Source of the DNA: Tanypteryx hageni
Lineage: Eukaryota > Arthropoda > Insecta > Odonata > Petaluridae
NCBI GenBank assembly: GCA_028673005.1
Contig: CM054113.1
Span: 68,417,350 to 68,481,349 of the forward strand
Direction of reading: 5' to 3'
Length of the DNA: 64,000 nt
Shown here: in pieces, positions 48,958 through 59,850 of the stretch
How the letters are laid out: each line of letters begins with the position of its first letter
How positions within the stretch are numbered: position 1 is the stretch's first letter
The notes under the pieces: model-generated
What the model saw: only the letters and a program-made list of their open reading frames with translations
Database searches by the model: none
Told to the model about the DNA's origin: nothing
Position numbers and translations under genes: made by a program

Positions 48958-50762
48958 TAATTAGAATATCAGTGGGAAGACAATTAATTCGAGGTACAGT
49001 AGCACAAAATCGGTTGATCCAAAATGATCTTTTATAAGAAGTGATTCATTCCCTTGCTAACACTTGGTTATGGATTGCTTGTTATAACGATCTCGTGAAA
49101 TATCCTAGGAATACCGAGCGATATACCTATAATAGGGTTATGAATATACAATTTTTATAACTGATATGATGTTACATTGCGTAAACACGCTAGAATGGCA
49201 GAAATATTTACAGAAGAACTTTTTTCACATTTATCCTGAGTATGCTTCTATACTCGGTCCACATTACAGTAAGAGTATAAACGACGCTCATATTTACTGA
49301 AAAACAGTAGTAAAGAAGATGAGTTTCTTCCCTATATTGGTAGATATTCAACACTGCCAGCCATAATTGTCAAGGCTCATGTGATTTTACATATTGTACA
49401 TATAAAAGTGAGCAAAAACTGTCCCGTTATTTAAAATAGGTCTGTAGAAAATGTATTATTTGATTGAAAACGTTCGCAAATTTAATTAAAACGGAGTAGA
49501 GGAAGACAAATGTCGTGGACCTTGGATACCCTCCTTGGTATTACTCAAGTTAAAAATGTAGTTATTACATGCCTCGCTGTTACAGTGAAAATTGAAGTAC
49601 CCTGAAGTTAATACTAAAGGAGATTACTATGCATAGAGTATTGCAGAAATAGAATTTCCTGTAAATGTATGGAAATATAAGTAGAACGAAACCGCTTATT
49701 AGTGTAACTTTCGAAAAATCAAATCGTGGAAGTTCAAATTTCCTTATCGATCCCTAAAAAATCCCAGGTACTCATTTGCGGACGACTGTTTGAAAAGCAC
49801 TAGCAAGGCTCGAGACATTTGCGAAATGGCATCGCGGTTTATTTACGAGAGAGAGTGAGAGAGAGAGATAAGGAAGCAATCTTTAAAATTAATGGGTTTC
49901 GAAGCTTTTTTGGGTATCGATTGGCGATTGCTCGGTCCGCAGGATTGATTTTTCACGAAGCCTTCATCGCCGTCGGAAACAAGACTGCGAGAAACTATAC
50001 GGACCGCCTCGTACTTTAGGGCACATCATTCATCGACGAAATAATTTCACCGTGCTACAGAAAAAGGAAGAATCGATTTTAATTCGTTAGATTGCCCGTA
50101 TTACGTCGAGAGGAGGTTCTTTTGATCGATCTTTTGTGGTCGATGACCCATTTCGATTGTTGCTCGTTGCGTCGAGGGAGAAGAAGGCGCCTATAAATGC
50201 TGTCCGGGTGAGAGAGGGAAAAAGTGGGAGAGAGGGAAGGAAGGTGAAAGGAAACGATCAGGAAGAAGGTTGAAAATCACGCGAGAAAAATAAAACTGTC
50301 TCGTTGCGTTAACTACCTCTTCCTCCTCTGGTGGATGATCTGCTATCCGATAAAGCGGCACGGAAACTCGCGTGGTCGATAAGCGAGCTTTTCGAGTTCC
50401 ATTATTCGTAACGATGATGATAGCCTGATAATACATAGAGATAGGAGGGTTATTACCCCGCCGTCGGGAAAAATTTCTTTTTTTTACTCTGACGGAGGTG
50501 TAAGCTATTCGGTAATTAGGGTAAGTAAATGCGTGTTTTTTTTAATTCAACAGGATGGCTCATTTATCGACCCGAGTCCTCCATCTTATTGTTAATTAAC
50601 CAGAAGAATCTATCGGGTGAAGTGTTCATTCCGCGCGGACGAATCGGGCCCCGTGGAAATTAACGGGATCAGGGGCGTTTTTAACGTGGACGCAATCGCC
50701 GCAACACACTGACGGTCCCCAAAGTAATCCACGGATTAAATTAAAATTAAACTAGTAGAAGG
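48958..50762. other. Unique sequence, no gene seen
   Basis: A GA-rich patch at about 50205-50260 and short (GA)n runs near 49849-49868. No gene seen. Confidence 0.5.
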
Positions 50763-50781
50763 CCCGCAGTTCTACTGCGGG
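50763..50781. repeat. Short perfect hairpin CCCGCAGT-TCT-ACTGCGGG
   Basis: An 8-bp GC-rich stem with a 3-nt loop, preceded by ACTAGTAGAAGG. Similar stem-loops sit at the ends of several kinds of eukaryotic mobile elements, but I find no partner end here. A purine-rich stretch (about 50786-50980) follows; its 62-codon Lys/Arg-rich frame is not a credible gene. Confidence 0.6.
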
Positions 50782-51029
50782 AAAATTTGAGAAACGTAAA
50801 AATTATTATAATAAACAAAGAACGAACAGAAAAGAAGAATCAAAAGTCAGGAGAGAGTGGCAAAATGAGTAACAAACAAATAAGATCAAAGAAAGAACCG
50901 CGAAGACGAACAAAAATTATAAAAGCTAGTAACAAACGAAGGGCAAAGCGAAAAAGAATAGTCAAACGTCGATAGAGTGTGACAAGCCATATAGTTACAA
51001 TGCCTTACAACAGATAAATACGTTTTCCA

Positions 51030-52112
51030 CCTCTCCTTGTTTTCTCCCTCCCTCCCTCTCTCTCTCTCTCCCTCCATTATCTCTCCCTCCCCCTCTCTCC
51101 CTCACCCTCTCCCTCGCTCTCCCTCCCTCCCTCTCTCCCTCCCTCCCTCCCTCCCTCCCTCCCTCCCTCTCTCCCTCCCTCTCTCCCTCCCTCTCTCCCT
51201 CCCTCTCTCCCTCCCTCCCTCCCTCCCTCTCTCCCTCCCTCTCTCCCTCCCTCCCTCTCTCCCTCCCTCCCTCCCTCTCTCTCTCTCTCTCCCCCCTCCC
51301 TCTCTCCCTCCCTCTCTCTCCCTCCCTCTCTCTCCCTCCCTCTCTCTCCCTCCCTCCCTCCCTCTCTCTCCCTCCCTCTCCCTCCCTCTCCCTCCCTTTC
51401 TCTCTCCCTCTCCCTTCCTCCCCCTCCCTCTCTCTCCCTCCCATTGTCTCTCCCTCCCTCCCATTGTCTCTCCCTCCCATTCTCTCCCTCCCATTCTCTC
51501 CCTCCCATTCTCTCCCTCCCATTCTCTCCCTCTCTCTCCATCTCTCTCCCTCCCTCTCTCTCCCTCCCTCTCTCTCCCTCCCTCTCTCTCCCTCCCTCTC
51601 TCTCCCTCCCTCTCTCTCCCTCCCTCTCTCTCCCTCCCTCTCTCTCCCTCCCTCTCTCTCCCTCCCTCTCTCTCTCCCTCCCTCTCTCCCTCCCTCTCTC
51701 CCTCCCTCCCTCCCTCTCTCTCTCTCTCTCTCTCCCTCACTCTCTCTCCCTCACTCTCCCTCCCTTTCTCTCTCCCTCCCTTTCTCTCTCCCTCCCTTTC
51801 TCTCTCCCTCCCTTTCTCTCTCCCTCCCTTTCTCTCTCCCTCTCCCTTCCTCCCCCTCCCTCTCTCTCCCTCCCATTGTCTCTCTCTCCCTCTCATTGTC
51901 TCTCTCTCCCTCCCATTCTCTCTCCCTCTCTTCTTTCACTGACTTCTTTCCCCCATTCTTCCTCCCTTCCTCCCATTCTCTCCCTTCCTCCCATTCTCTC
52001 CCTTCCTCCCATTCTCTCCCTTCCTCCCATTCTCTCCCTTCCTCCCATTCTCTCCCTTCCTCCCATTCTCTCTTTTCCTTCCATTCTCTCTCTTCCTTCC
52101 TCCCATTCTCTC
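51030..52112. repeat. CT-rich satellite of 1.1 kb with changing period
   Basis: The plus strand is almost pure C/T, built of CTCTCCCTCC-like words. Different blocks have different fixed periods: 14 bp (TCTCTCTCCCTCCC, about 51541-51673), 16 bp (CCTTTCTCTCTCCCTC, about 51766-51840) and 18 bp (CATTCTCTCCCTTCCTCC, 51974-52080). Long frames in every register (up to 301 codons on plus, 264 on minus) encode only Ser-Leu-Pro or Gly-Arg-Glu repeats and are artefacts. The right edge runs directly into a LINE 3' remnant. Confidence 0.97.
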
Positions 52113-52320
52113 CATAGCCTGTATCATCATTCACTTCTCTCCTACTTTTCGTAGCACTTCATCGTTTTTCATCCTATCCATCCATTTTATCTTCAGCATT
52201 CTCCTTCAAGTCCACATTTCAAAGCTTTCCAAGTATTTGATGTCATTTTTCCTTACCATCCACGTTTCTTCCCCGTACAAAGCTATACTCCATACATAGC
52301 ATTTTATGAACGTTTTTATA
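52113..52320 (-). pseudogene. LINE reverse-transcriptase C-terminal remnant
   Basis: The minus strand reads IKTFIKCYVWSIALYGEETW, then MVRKNDIKYLESFEMW, a stop, and RRMLKIKWMDRMKNDEVLRK near 52170-52140. This is the conserved segment after the reverse-transcriptase thumb in RTE-like LINEs of the kind seen at 1.4-3.6 kb, where this part is missing. It is truncated on both sides: upstream by unrelated sequence before the second hAT, downstream by the CT satellite. No intact function. Confidence 0.85.
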
Positions 52321-52903
52321 TATAGTATGATTAATTATGTAAATCAAAATTTAGAAGTTTATAAAATGAAAATTCGAATTTTGATAGCCTCATCGGCAAA
52401 CCCTATCAGAGGGGGGTCCAGGAGGGCCATTTGGCCCGGGCCTTGAGCACAAGGAGGCCTCTCTGCTATCATTATAATAAAAACTACTCTCCGGTAATCA
52501 GCACATCAATATGAACTTGAGCTTTAAATTAAAACTTTTAATTTTTAGTTTTACAAATTGTCCTTGTTTGTGAGTAGCAGTGTGTAGGTTGGTCATGTGG
52601 TGTCATATGCTAGTCTACATCTAAAGCAATGTAGTTGTCATGGCTGTCATTGCCAAATGTCAGACATGTGTTAGGTCTTGGTTTACATTTTCATCATATA
52701 AGGACAAAAAATGTATCAATTGAAAGAATAGAGAATGGTAAGTACTGTTTTTGTTATATACTAAGTATGTACAAGATAATTGGTTGCCTACAATGAATTA
52801 TTAAATTAATCTAACATACCTAACCTCAAAATTGTATTTCAATAAATTTTTAAATGTCAAATTTTGCCTATCTTAACACAATCCCCAATTTCAAAGGGTA
52901 ACT

Positions 52904-55900
52904 ATGGCAAAGAGGACATTTGAAAGTGGAGCAAGCGATAAACGGTGAAAACAATTGAGAAAAGCAGAAATCAAGAGCCTTATGCCAATAACATCATTTT
53001 TGAAAGCATCAGAAACAACTCCTTTCCCATTAAACAATACATCAGATTATGAAAACCAGATAGCTAGAACTACAACAGATGATATTTCAATTTTAATGGC
53101 AGTGGGAGAAAGTGAATAGAAAAACACTAGTAAAAAAGAAGGAAATATGAATATGCTGACAGTGATACTAGAAGATCCTGAATACGATTCAAAATATGTG
53201 GATCTGGAATTGATGGACGAAGCCTTTACTTTGTGGAACTCCATAATAAATGAGTAGAGAATAATATGTAAAAATTCCGTTTTATTCAGGAAAAACATTA
53301 AATCCTACTTTGTAGAGCACCTGCTCGATAATAACCATTCCTCCAACTTTAACCCCGATGTCATTCATTTTGAAAGCATAGGCCCCAGACTAAATCTTTT
53401 CAAGCAGTTAGAAATTTTGTAACATAGTAATGGTAATATTCTTCACCTCATCAACAAACTTATCCCCCCCCCCACTCACTCCCCTCTGTTTACTTTTTTC
53501 TTCCAAAACACCACCCCTCCTCCATACCTCGACTTAACCTTTCCCTCCCCCTCGCCCTATACATTCATTGGCCCCTTCTATACTTTTCCCTGCCCCACGC
53601 AACTCCTTTTCCATATACATATAGTATTTGTTTTTCTTCTTGCCTCCATACCTGATAATGATTAGATCATAGTTGAAACCGGTCATTTTTTGTTTTTCCT
53701 GAATAGTCGAATTTTTACATATTTATTCTCTACTTCTCATTTATGTGGATCCAGATCTTGCACAGCAAAAGCAACAAGTTGTTAGTGCTACCGATTTGAC
53801 AGTGATTGACATTGGAACAATTGACAAGAAATTCTGTCCAAATGCAATCATTTCTTAAAATTACTTTTTAAAATTCCATTTAATATTCCACAAGATGCTG
53901 ACAACCATGCCTTTACTATTCATCTTCTGACCAGTACTCTATCAAATGATGAAATCTGCACAAGATACTGGTTATGCTGGAGTAAGGAAAAGTAATCTCT
54001 GTACTGTAAACTCAGTTACATTCTAAATAAAAGTGGTGAAAACACATCAATTTTTTCTCATCATTCAGGTTGAAATATCAGCAAAGGTTGGAAGAAGTTA
54101 AAAGACTGAATACCATTACATGAAACATCAACGTCACATAAAGAAAACTATGCTGCATAGAAATCAGCCAGTAAAGCAGCAGCAACTCAAAATTCAATTG
54201 ACAATTTATTCTTGATTAAACTCACTACAGAAACAAATAATTGGACAAAACTGTTGGAGTGCTTCTTGAATATCATCCTTTTTCTTTCTGAGCAGGGATT
54301 GGCTTTATTTGATTCGAGTAATCATAGTTACGATCCTGCAAACAGAAACTTTCTAGGCATAGTTGAGCTCCTCAGCAAATGTGATTAACTTTTATCAGAG
54401 CATGTTAAACGTGTTCGTGAATCACAAGAAAACCAAAAGCAAATGCGAGTCCATTATCTCTCCAAACGCAAACAAAACGAATTTATTGAGCTGTATGGGT
54501 CATTCATACAAACAACAATTCTTGAAGATATTCAAAATGCCAAATATTTTCCAATCATTATTGATGTGACTCCAGATTCTTCTCACAAAGAACACAACTT
54601 TCATTGACATTTTTGACAGCTCAAAATTTTCAATTGAAGAACATTTTGTCTTCTTTGACAATTTCTAAAAATAAACTGGAATAGAAACTGCTGGTCATGT
54701 ACTGGAAATTCTGATGGTTACAAGTTGGATTTTTATGTATGCATTGGTCAAGCCTATGGCAATGGATCCATTATGTCTGAAAAGTACAAAGGTGTTCAAG
54801 CAATTCTTTTAGAACATAATCCAAATTGTATTATCTCCAGCTGTGGAAATCGCACACTAAACCTTGTAGATGTAGACTGCTGAATCATGTAAGGAGGCAA
54901 TTAATTACTTCATTACTATTCAGCAAATGTACAATTTTTACAGTAATAGTCCACATAGGTGGGAAATTCTAAAAAAAAACATGTTCCTGTTTCATTGCAT
55001 GACATTTAGAAAACTTGATGGTCGGCACGAATTGATAACCATGAATCCAGTAGCACAGCATTTGAATTCAATAAGAAAATCTTCACATGAACTTCAATCT
55101 CTGAATGTCAATCTCACAGCACAGTCTTGAACTGAACTTCAGTATATTCAGAATTATATGTATAAATTTGAATGTATTCTAATGTCATCTTTGTGGATGA
55201 AGCTACTTGCCAAGCTACCACCAAACTAATCTGGTAATTGAAGCACGCAATTTTACACTTGGTATTAGGATGTATAATATTAAAAGTTTTCTCAATGATG
55301 TCCAACAGATTCATGAAAAATGGGATATGATACTTACAGAACCCAAATTAATAGCACAGAATATTGGCATTTCATCTGAGTTCCCCTAAGTCACAACTTT
55401 CCTACTGAATCTGATGATGAGCAGCATTATAGAGTCAATGTCGTTTTTGTCATAACTGATTCCATTCAAGTGGATCTTATTCGCCGATTTGAGTCACTGT
55501 GACAAATTTGTAACTTATTTGGGTTTCTTTGGCATTTTAAATTGTGGACTAATGAGGAACTACATTCTGCAGCTGAACAAATTCATCAAAAATATAAAAA
55601 CTTCAGCAGAGATCAGTGAGATCATCTTCCTCAAAATAATATACTCCACAAACTTTAAACTAGATTGCAAACCAAAAGAATTATTACAAGAAATTTTGGA
55701 ACTTTGACTGTCTGGAATGTTCCCTAATATAACTGTTGCATTGCACATTTTTATTAGTTTTCCTACATCAGTGGCATTGGGAGAATGCTCATTAGATGTA
55801 TTAAATCAGTTAAAGAACTATCACCATTAAAAAATAGGACAAGAACATTTGAATGGGCTCGCCATATTGAACACCAACTGTGAAATTGCAAGAAAATTAA

Positions 55901-55962
55901 ATTTCTCTTCAATAATTTCTGCATTGCCAGAGAAAAAAGTTCGAAAAGAATTTCTAAAATAA
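52904..55962 (+). pseudogene. hAT transposase pseudogene B, heavily frameshifted
   Basis: The reading starts MAKRTFESGASDKR at 52904 and is interrupted by stops throughout. Recognisable pieces in order: MPITSFLKASETTPFP near 52985; after the nested insertion, CFLNIILFLSEQGLALFDSS and NRNFLGIVELLS near 54265-54380; KQNEFIELYGSFIQTTILED and NAKYFPIIIDVTPDSSHKEH near 54470-54600 (start of DUF4371); YGNGSIMSEKYKGVQAILLE and CGNRTLNLVDVD near 54760-54880; HRWEILKKNMFLFHCM near 54955; and the C-terminal LNTNCEIARKLNFSSII just before 55962. The TTF zinc finger is not visible, probably lost around the nested element. It is not functional. Confidence 0.9.
53246..53744. mobile_element. Nested 499-bp inverted-repeat element
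   Basis: The left arm (53246-53297) and right arm (53691-53744) are inverse copies of about 52 bases: ATAAATGAG, GTAGAGAATAA, TATGTAAAAATTC and TATTCAGGAAAAACA recur in order on opposite strands with small indels. The interior is C-rich with C10 near 53465 and carries TTGAAACCGGTC near the right arm. The element interrupts the hAT B transposase. A 10-bp direct repeat TATGTGGATC (53195-53204, 53742-53751) lies close by and may be a target duplication, but its left copy is 41 bases outside the left arm, so this is uncertain. Confidence 0.7.
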
Positions 55963-56148
55963 AAAACTTAATTAATGTAAAAAAATAATTAATGTAAATG
56001 AAAAAGATTATTGACATGCATAAATTCAATAGTTGAGTATTTTGTTTGCATGTATATTTTTTATTTTAAATATGCCCAGGGATGTATGGGGCCTCAAAAT
56101 ATGAAAGTGGCCCAGGTCTCACTGAATCTCTAAGAGGGCTCATCGGTA

Positions 56149-58140
56149 CAAGCAGACCCCTAAAAAAATTGCACTCAGTAGTTTGAAGTCTTAAAAACGC
56201 CCCCGAACGGCGTGCGCCTCGTTGGAAGTTTTGTTTCAATTTCGATGATGTTTCTATTTCTAAGCGGGAGAACGTTCGTCCATATTGTGACCTTCTTATG
56301 TTTCGTCCTCCCGCGCGAGAAGAAGGTTTAAAATCCGCAAGAATGGTCTAACGGTTCGTTTGGAAAAAAATATGGCGAACGCGCGAGGCGATGCGATCAT
56401 CGAATTGGTTATAAATTCCCTTCGCTGCCTACTCTTCGCTTCCCTCGGGGCATGCGGAAATTAGTTATTCAGGCGGATCGTTGTGAACGGGGTGCCTTCG
56501 TTGTTGCTCCATTACCCTCGCGAAGTACTCGAAAAAAATGCACTTCATTCAGAGAGCAACGCCTCTAAAAGATGAAAGAAAAAATCTCTCGATTGGTGGC
56601 ACATTTTTAAAACTTTATATTGCATCAGTGATGGTCAATATTAAGCATATGCATCTACCAAAGAAAAAGTCGATCTTATAAAAATCAGGGTTACATAAAC
56701 TTTTTTTCTGCACACAAAGTGAAAACTTACGTGGAAAAAACGGCCGTTAGTTCGAAGGAACACTTGTGCGAAGATAGGAAATCTTAAGGCGCAGAATATC
56801 GATCGAATTAATGGAAAATACCGATCGAAGTTCTCGAGAAATAGCACGATGATGAAGCTATATAATTTATTATAGCGTTATCGATCATCCCGAAATAGTC
56901 TATCTCAACTGCTTATTATCATAATTATGCCTTTCAACATTTAAATGCCCAGCAAATAGTTTTGGATAATGTTATATTGTTTAGCGATTATACTTGATAA
57001 GTACTTGTTTATTTTTAACTTGCAGTGGAAAGTACGCCATTACAAGACTGTGCAGTAATGTCATCAATAATTTCTTTTCTTGTTCTTAATTAGACAAAAA
57101 CAGTAGCAATGGTGGGATGGATCATGTCTATAAAGAGTGACGTCGTTATAAACCTAGTTGAAGCTAGTGATAAGCGAACATTATATCAAAAAGTAAAGAG
57201 TCTTGAATTAATTATTAGCTGTAGAGAATGTATCATCTGTAAACTGCATGTGGTGATGCATCCAAGAGTTCATGCCATTAATGGATGTTAATAAACCCGC
57301 GTTCACGGTCTTTGATTCATACAGTAGAAAAAAAGATGAACAATAACCAAGATAATAATTGTCGCCCATAAATTGAGATAGAAGCCAAATAAATTATAAT
57401 CGGTTGCAGCTAGAGAAAAACGAAATTAGGTCCTCGTTTCACTATGCTGCATTATACACAGGTTAAGGCATTAATATTTCGTACGGCAATTTTTACGAAC
57501 TCGGCCGATTAAAGTCGGATATCGATTTTCACGAAAAGAATTTCTTCCTGAATACGAATTTTCAGCGGTATTTTAACGGGCCATGCCTACTCGAAAAATT
57601 TCGAGATTTTTTCTTTTTGAAAAATGTGCCGTTTGTGAAATATTTCCTAAATATTTTATAGTCAAATCGAACAATTAATTTTATTTGGAAAAGTTCAACG
57701 TAGTATTTTTGGCTGGCGAGGTAAAGGGAGGCAAGCTGACGACCCGTGAAAACAATTCGAGTGAATCAAGCTTTGTTTGAAAGGTGGAAAAGGTGGTTGC
57801 GAGACTCATTATCGTCAAATAAAAGACCGCGATCCGGAGGGAGAAAAAGTAGGGGAGAGAGGGGGGAGGGAGGCAGATGGGAAGAGCGAGGAAATGGGTT
57901 GTGGGAGAGGATGTGGCACGGGAGAAGGGGGAGCGCAGAACCCCACGCACTCGGGTCGAACCGCTGCCTCTGTAACCTGTGGAGTCCTGAAATATGCCCG
58001 AGAAATTCGTTTCAGCTGTTGTGTACGTTTCGGAAATGTTTTGCGTCTTTTATTTCGCCCTTAATTCGTTTGTTTATGAAAAGCGCTCACGGCAAGTTAC
58101 GGTAAATTTTTTAGCATTAACTAATGCGATCATAAACTGG
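56149..58140. other. CpG-containing sequence, no gene seen
   Basis: A purine-rich tract with GGGGAGAGAGGGGGGAGGG lies at about 57850-57875. Frames of about 90-119 codons across it are compositional. Nothing else recognised. Confidence 0.5.
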
Positions 58141-58212
58141 CATGCTCGCGGTTAGATTCGAACCCACGACCTTCATGATGGGATGCAGACCATCCCACTA
58201 CCGGGGCTCTTA
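58141..58212 (-). tRNA. tRNA-like remnant (minus)
   Basis: On the minus strand, GGTCGTGGGTTCGAATCTAAC gives a good T arm with intact B box, and CCCCGGTAGTGGGATGG resembles the D-arm region. The middle (GCATCCCATCATGAAG) contains CAT as in methionine tRNAs, but the anticodon stem does not pair. The acceptor stem is not recognisable. Pseudogene or SINE head. Confidence 0.45.
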
Positions 58213-58639
58213 CGAATAAAACTGTTGATCATTGAAAAAAAAAACGTTTAAACCACAGGATAATCTACTAGTCGATTCTAAGAATGCTTCCTTAAGAAAA
58301 ATCGATACATCGAAACATACGAGCAATGTAATCGGAGATCTAGATTTATTGAATCGCCATCATTTCTACTTGCTCTACGGTAATTTGCTCATAAGTGTAA
58401 CGTTTGTTAACAAAGATAACGAGAGAAAGATATATTTATAACCAGAACAGCGTTGTGTTGCGGAAAACAAAAGATCGACGACCTAAATTGATCAAAGCAA
58501 TCGAGTTCTGAATTGACACTAACGAAGATTGCCCAGTCATTTCGACGTTCGACCGCGAAACCCGACGTCAAATTGATGGTAATCTCCGGAACTTTTTGAA
58601 AAGACGTCAATTTCCTCTCGCGTCCCCTTCTCTCGACCG
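58213..58639. other. Unique sequence, no gene seen
   Basis: No repeat, RNA or protein similarity that I can support. Confidence 0.45.
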
Positions 58640-59850
58640 GAGAAAATAAACGAAGTACGTGGGAGGTAGGAAGGCAGCAGCAGATAGGAGCGAAGTAGTA
58701 AGTGGTTTCGAAGGCTTGCGAGAGCTTGGCCAGGGCAAACCAGTAGTCTACTACCAATGTTTTGCGAGGAGGATCCTTTCGCTCGTATCATTTTCCGTCG
58801 CCGCTCCAAACAAAAGGATTCTTATCGGAGGACTGACCTCCCCCTTCTTCCTTACCCCTCCCGCTTCTTCCTTACCCCTCCCGCGGCTGACCGTCTTTTG
58901 TCTTGGGTTTCTTCCCTCTATCGAAGACGCAGCTCGCGTCGAGAGAACGACGCACTCAGCGGCTTAGCAAACAAGTCGTATCAGGAAATCACGAACACCT
59001 GCCTCCTCCTTTTTCCCTCCCCCTCGACCGCCATTTCCACCGTCTATCTATTCCCCCTCCCCTCCCCCCGCGGCTCCTCCCCACCTCATCTCCGGGTGTC
59101 TCTCACGTGCGCGAGACTTCTCCCCGCGCTGCTCCACTCCAGCTACGTAATTACCACGAGGTGGGGAGAGGCGGTGCACTCCGATGGAAGACGGCGAATA
59201 GCGGGAAGTCGAAGGCGTGGAGAGAGGAGGGGAGGTGGGGAGGGAGGGGATAAAGGGTGGAAAGGGCGGGTGGCACTGGGAGGCGGCGGCGGCAGCAGCG
59301 GCGGCGGTCCTCGGCAGACGGCCGTTCACCTCTTCCCCTTCGCTCGCTCTCTGCCGTGCGCGTGCATCTACACGCAAGGGGGCCGAGGGGGATAGGGTTG
59401 AAAGGGGCGGGGGAGGAGAAGAGGGCGCGAGAAGGGAGTCTATGCCCGCAGATGCACGGTCCCAGCAGCCGCAGGGAAAGAGAGCATGTTGAGGGTCGCG
59501 GGAGAGGTGAAGGGGGGGGAGGTGAGAGCAGAGGTGAGGGCGGTTGGAAGGCGGGGATGGGAGATGGCAACTGATCCCCCCTTTCTCTCTTCCCACCCGT
59601 CCTCGCCCAGCCTTCCCTTCCCCTCCGCCGCCGCTGTGACTCATTGCCCCTTCCTCCTACGTGGACCTGTTGGTTGGTTGGTCTCATCTCCTCCCCCGGA
59701 CTACCCACCCCTCTCCCCCCCACTCCTCTCTTTGCTCCCCCCCACTCCTCTCTTTGCTCCGCGCGAACTTGCGATTCGCCAATGTTGCCAGAATCTCGGC
59801 TACGAAATTTCGCAGGTCCGCACTTCCTGAACTCTTGCATTCATTCATAT
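58640..59850. other. Strong GC- and CpG-rich island, candidate promoter region
   Basis: This is the most GC-rich part of the window, with a (GGC)n/(GCA)n-like tract at about 59280-59310 and long pyrimidine- and purine-skewed runs. Frames of up to 229 codons (59151-59840 minus) and 212 codons (58757-59395 plus) overlap in every register and have no recognisable domain. An E-box-like CACGTG lies at 59105. Composition would suit a promoter or 5' UTR; no exon can be defended. Confidence 0.4.
59229..59249 (+). other. Putative G-quadruplex motif
   Basis: Four G-runs (GGGG, GGGG, GGG, GGGG) are separated by loops AGGT, A and A. This fits the canonical pattern and is the clearest such motif in the window. 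Confidence 0.65.

Larger units (their letters stand above)
52391..56148 (+). mobile_element. Dead hAT transposon B (ZMYM1-like), 3.74 kb, 8-bp TSD
   Basis: The flanks CATCGGCA (52391-52398) and CATCGGTA (56141-56148) are an 8-bp duplication with one change. The ends are AACCCTATCAGAG and the inverse of AGCCCTCTTAGAG, matching at 10 of 13. Near both ends lie GGCCC-rich strings (GGCCCGGGCCTTGAG on the left, GGGGCCTC and GGCCCAGG on the right). The interior carries a broken plus-strand transposase and a nested 499-bp inverted-repeat element. It is a different, more decayed lineage than hAT A. Confidence 0.88.

Noticed and set aside
50755..50781. Helitron end
   Set aside because: The stem-loop is not followed by the expected CTRR terminus and no opposite TC end or Rep/helicase sequence is visible.
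50787..50975. 62-codon Lys/Arg-rich protein
   Set aside because: It lies in a purine-biased tract next to the CT satellite; the composition explains the basic residues.
51037..52154. Very long open frames (up to 301 codons) on both strands
   Set aside because: They lie in the CT-rich satellite and encode only Ser-Leu-Pro or Gly-Arg-Glu repeats; all registers are open because the repeat contains no stop.
59048..59840. Frames of 198 and 229 codons on the minus strand and several on the plus strand
   Set aside because: Proline/serine/arginine-rich, overlapping in every register of a GC island, and without family resemblance.
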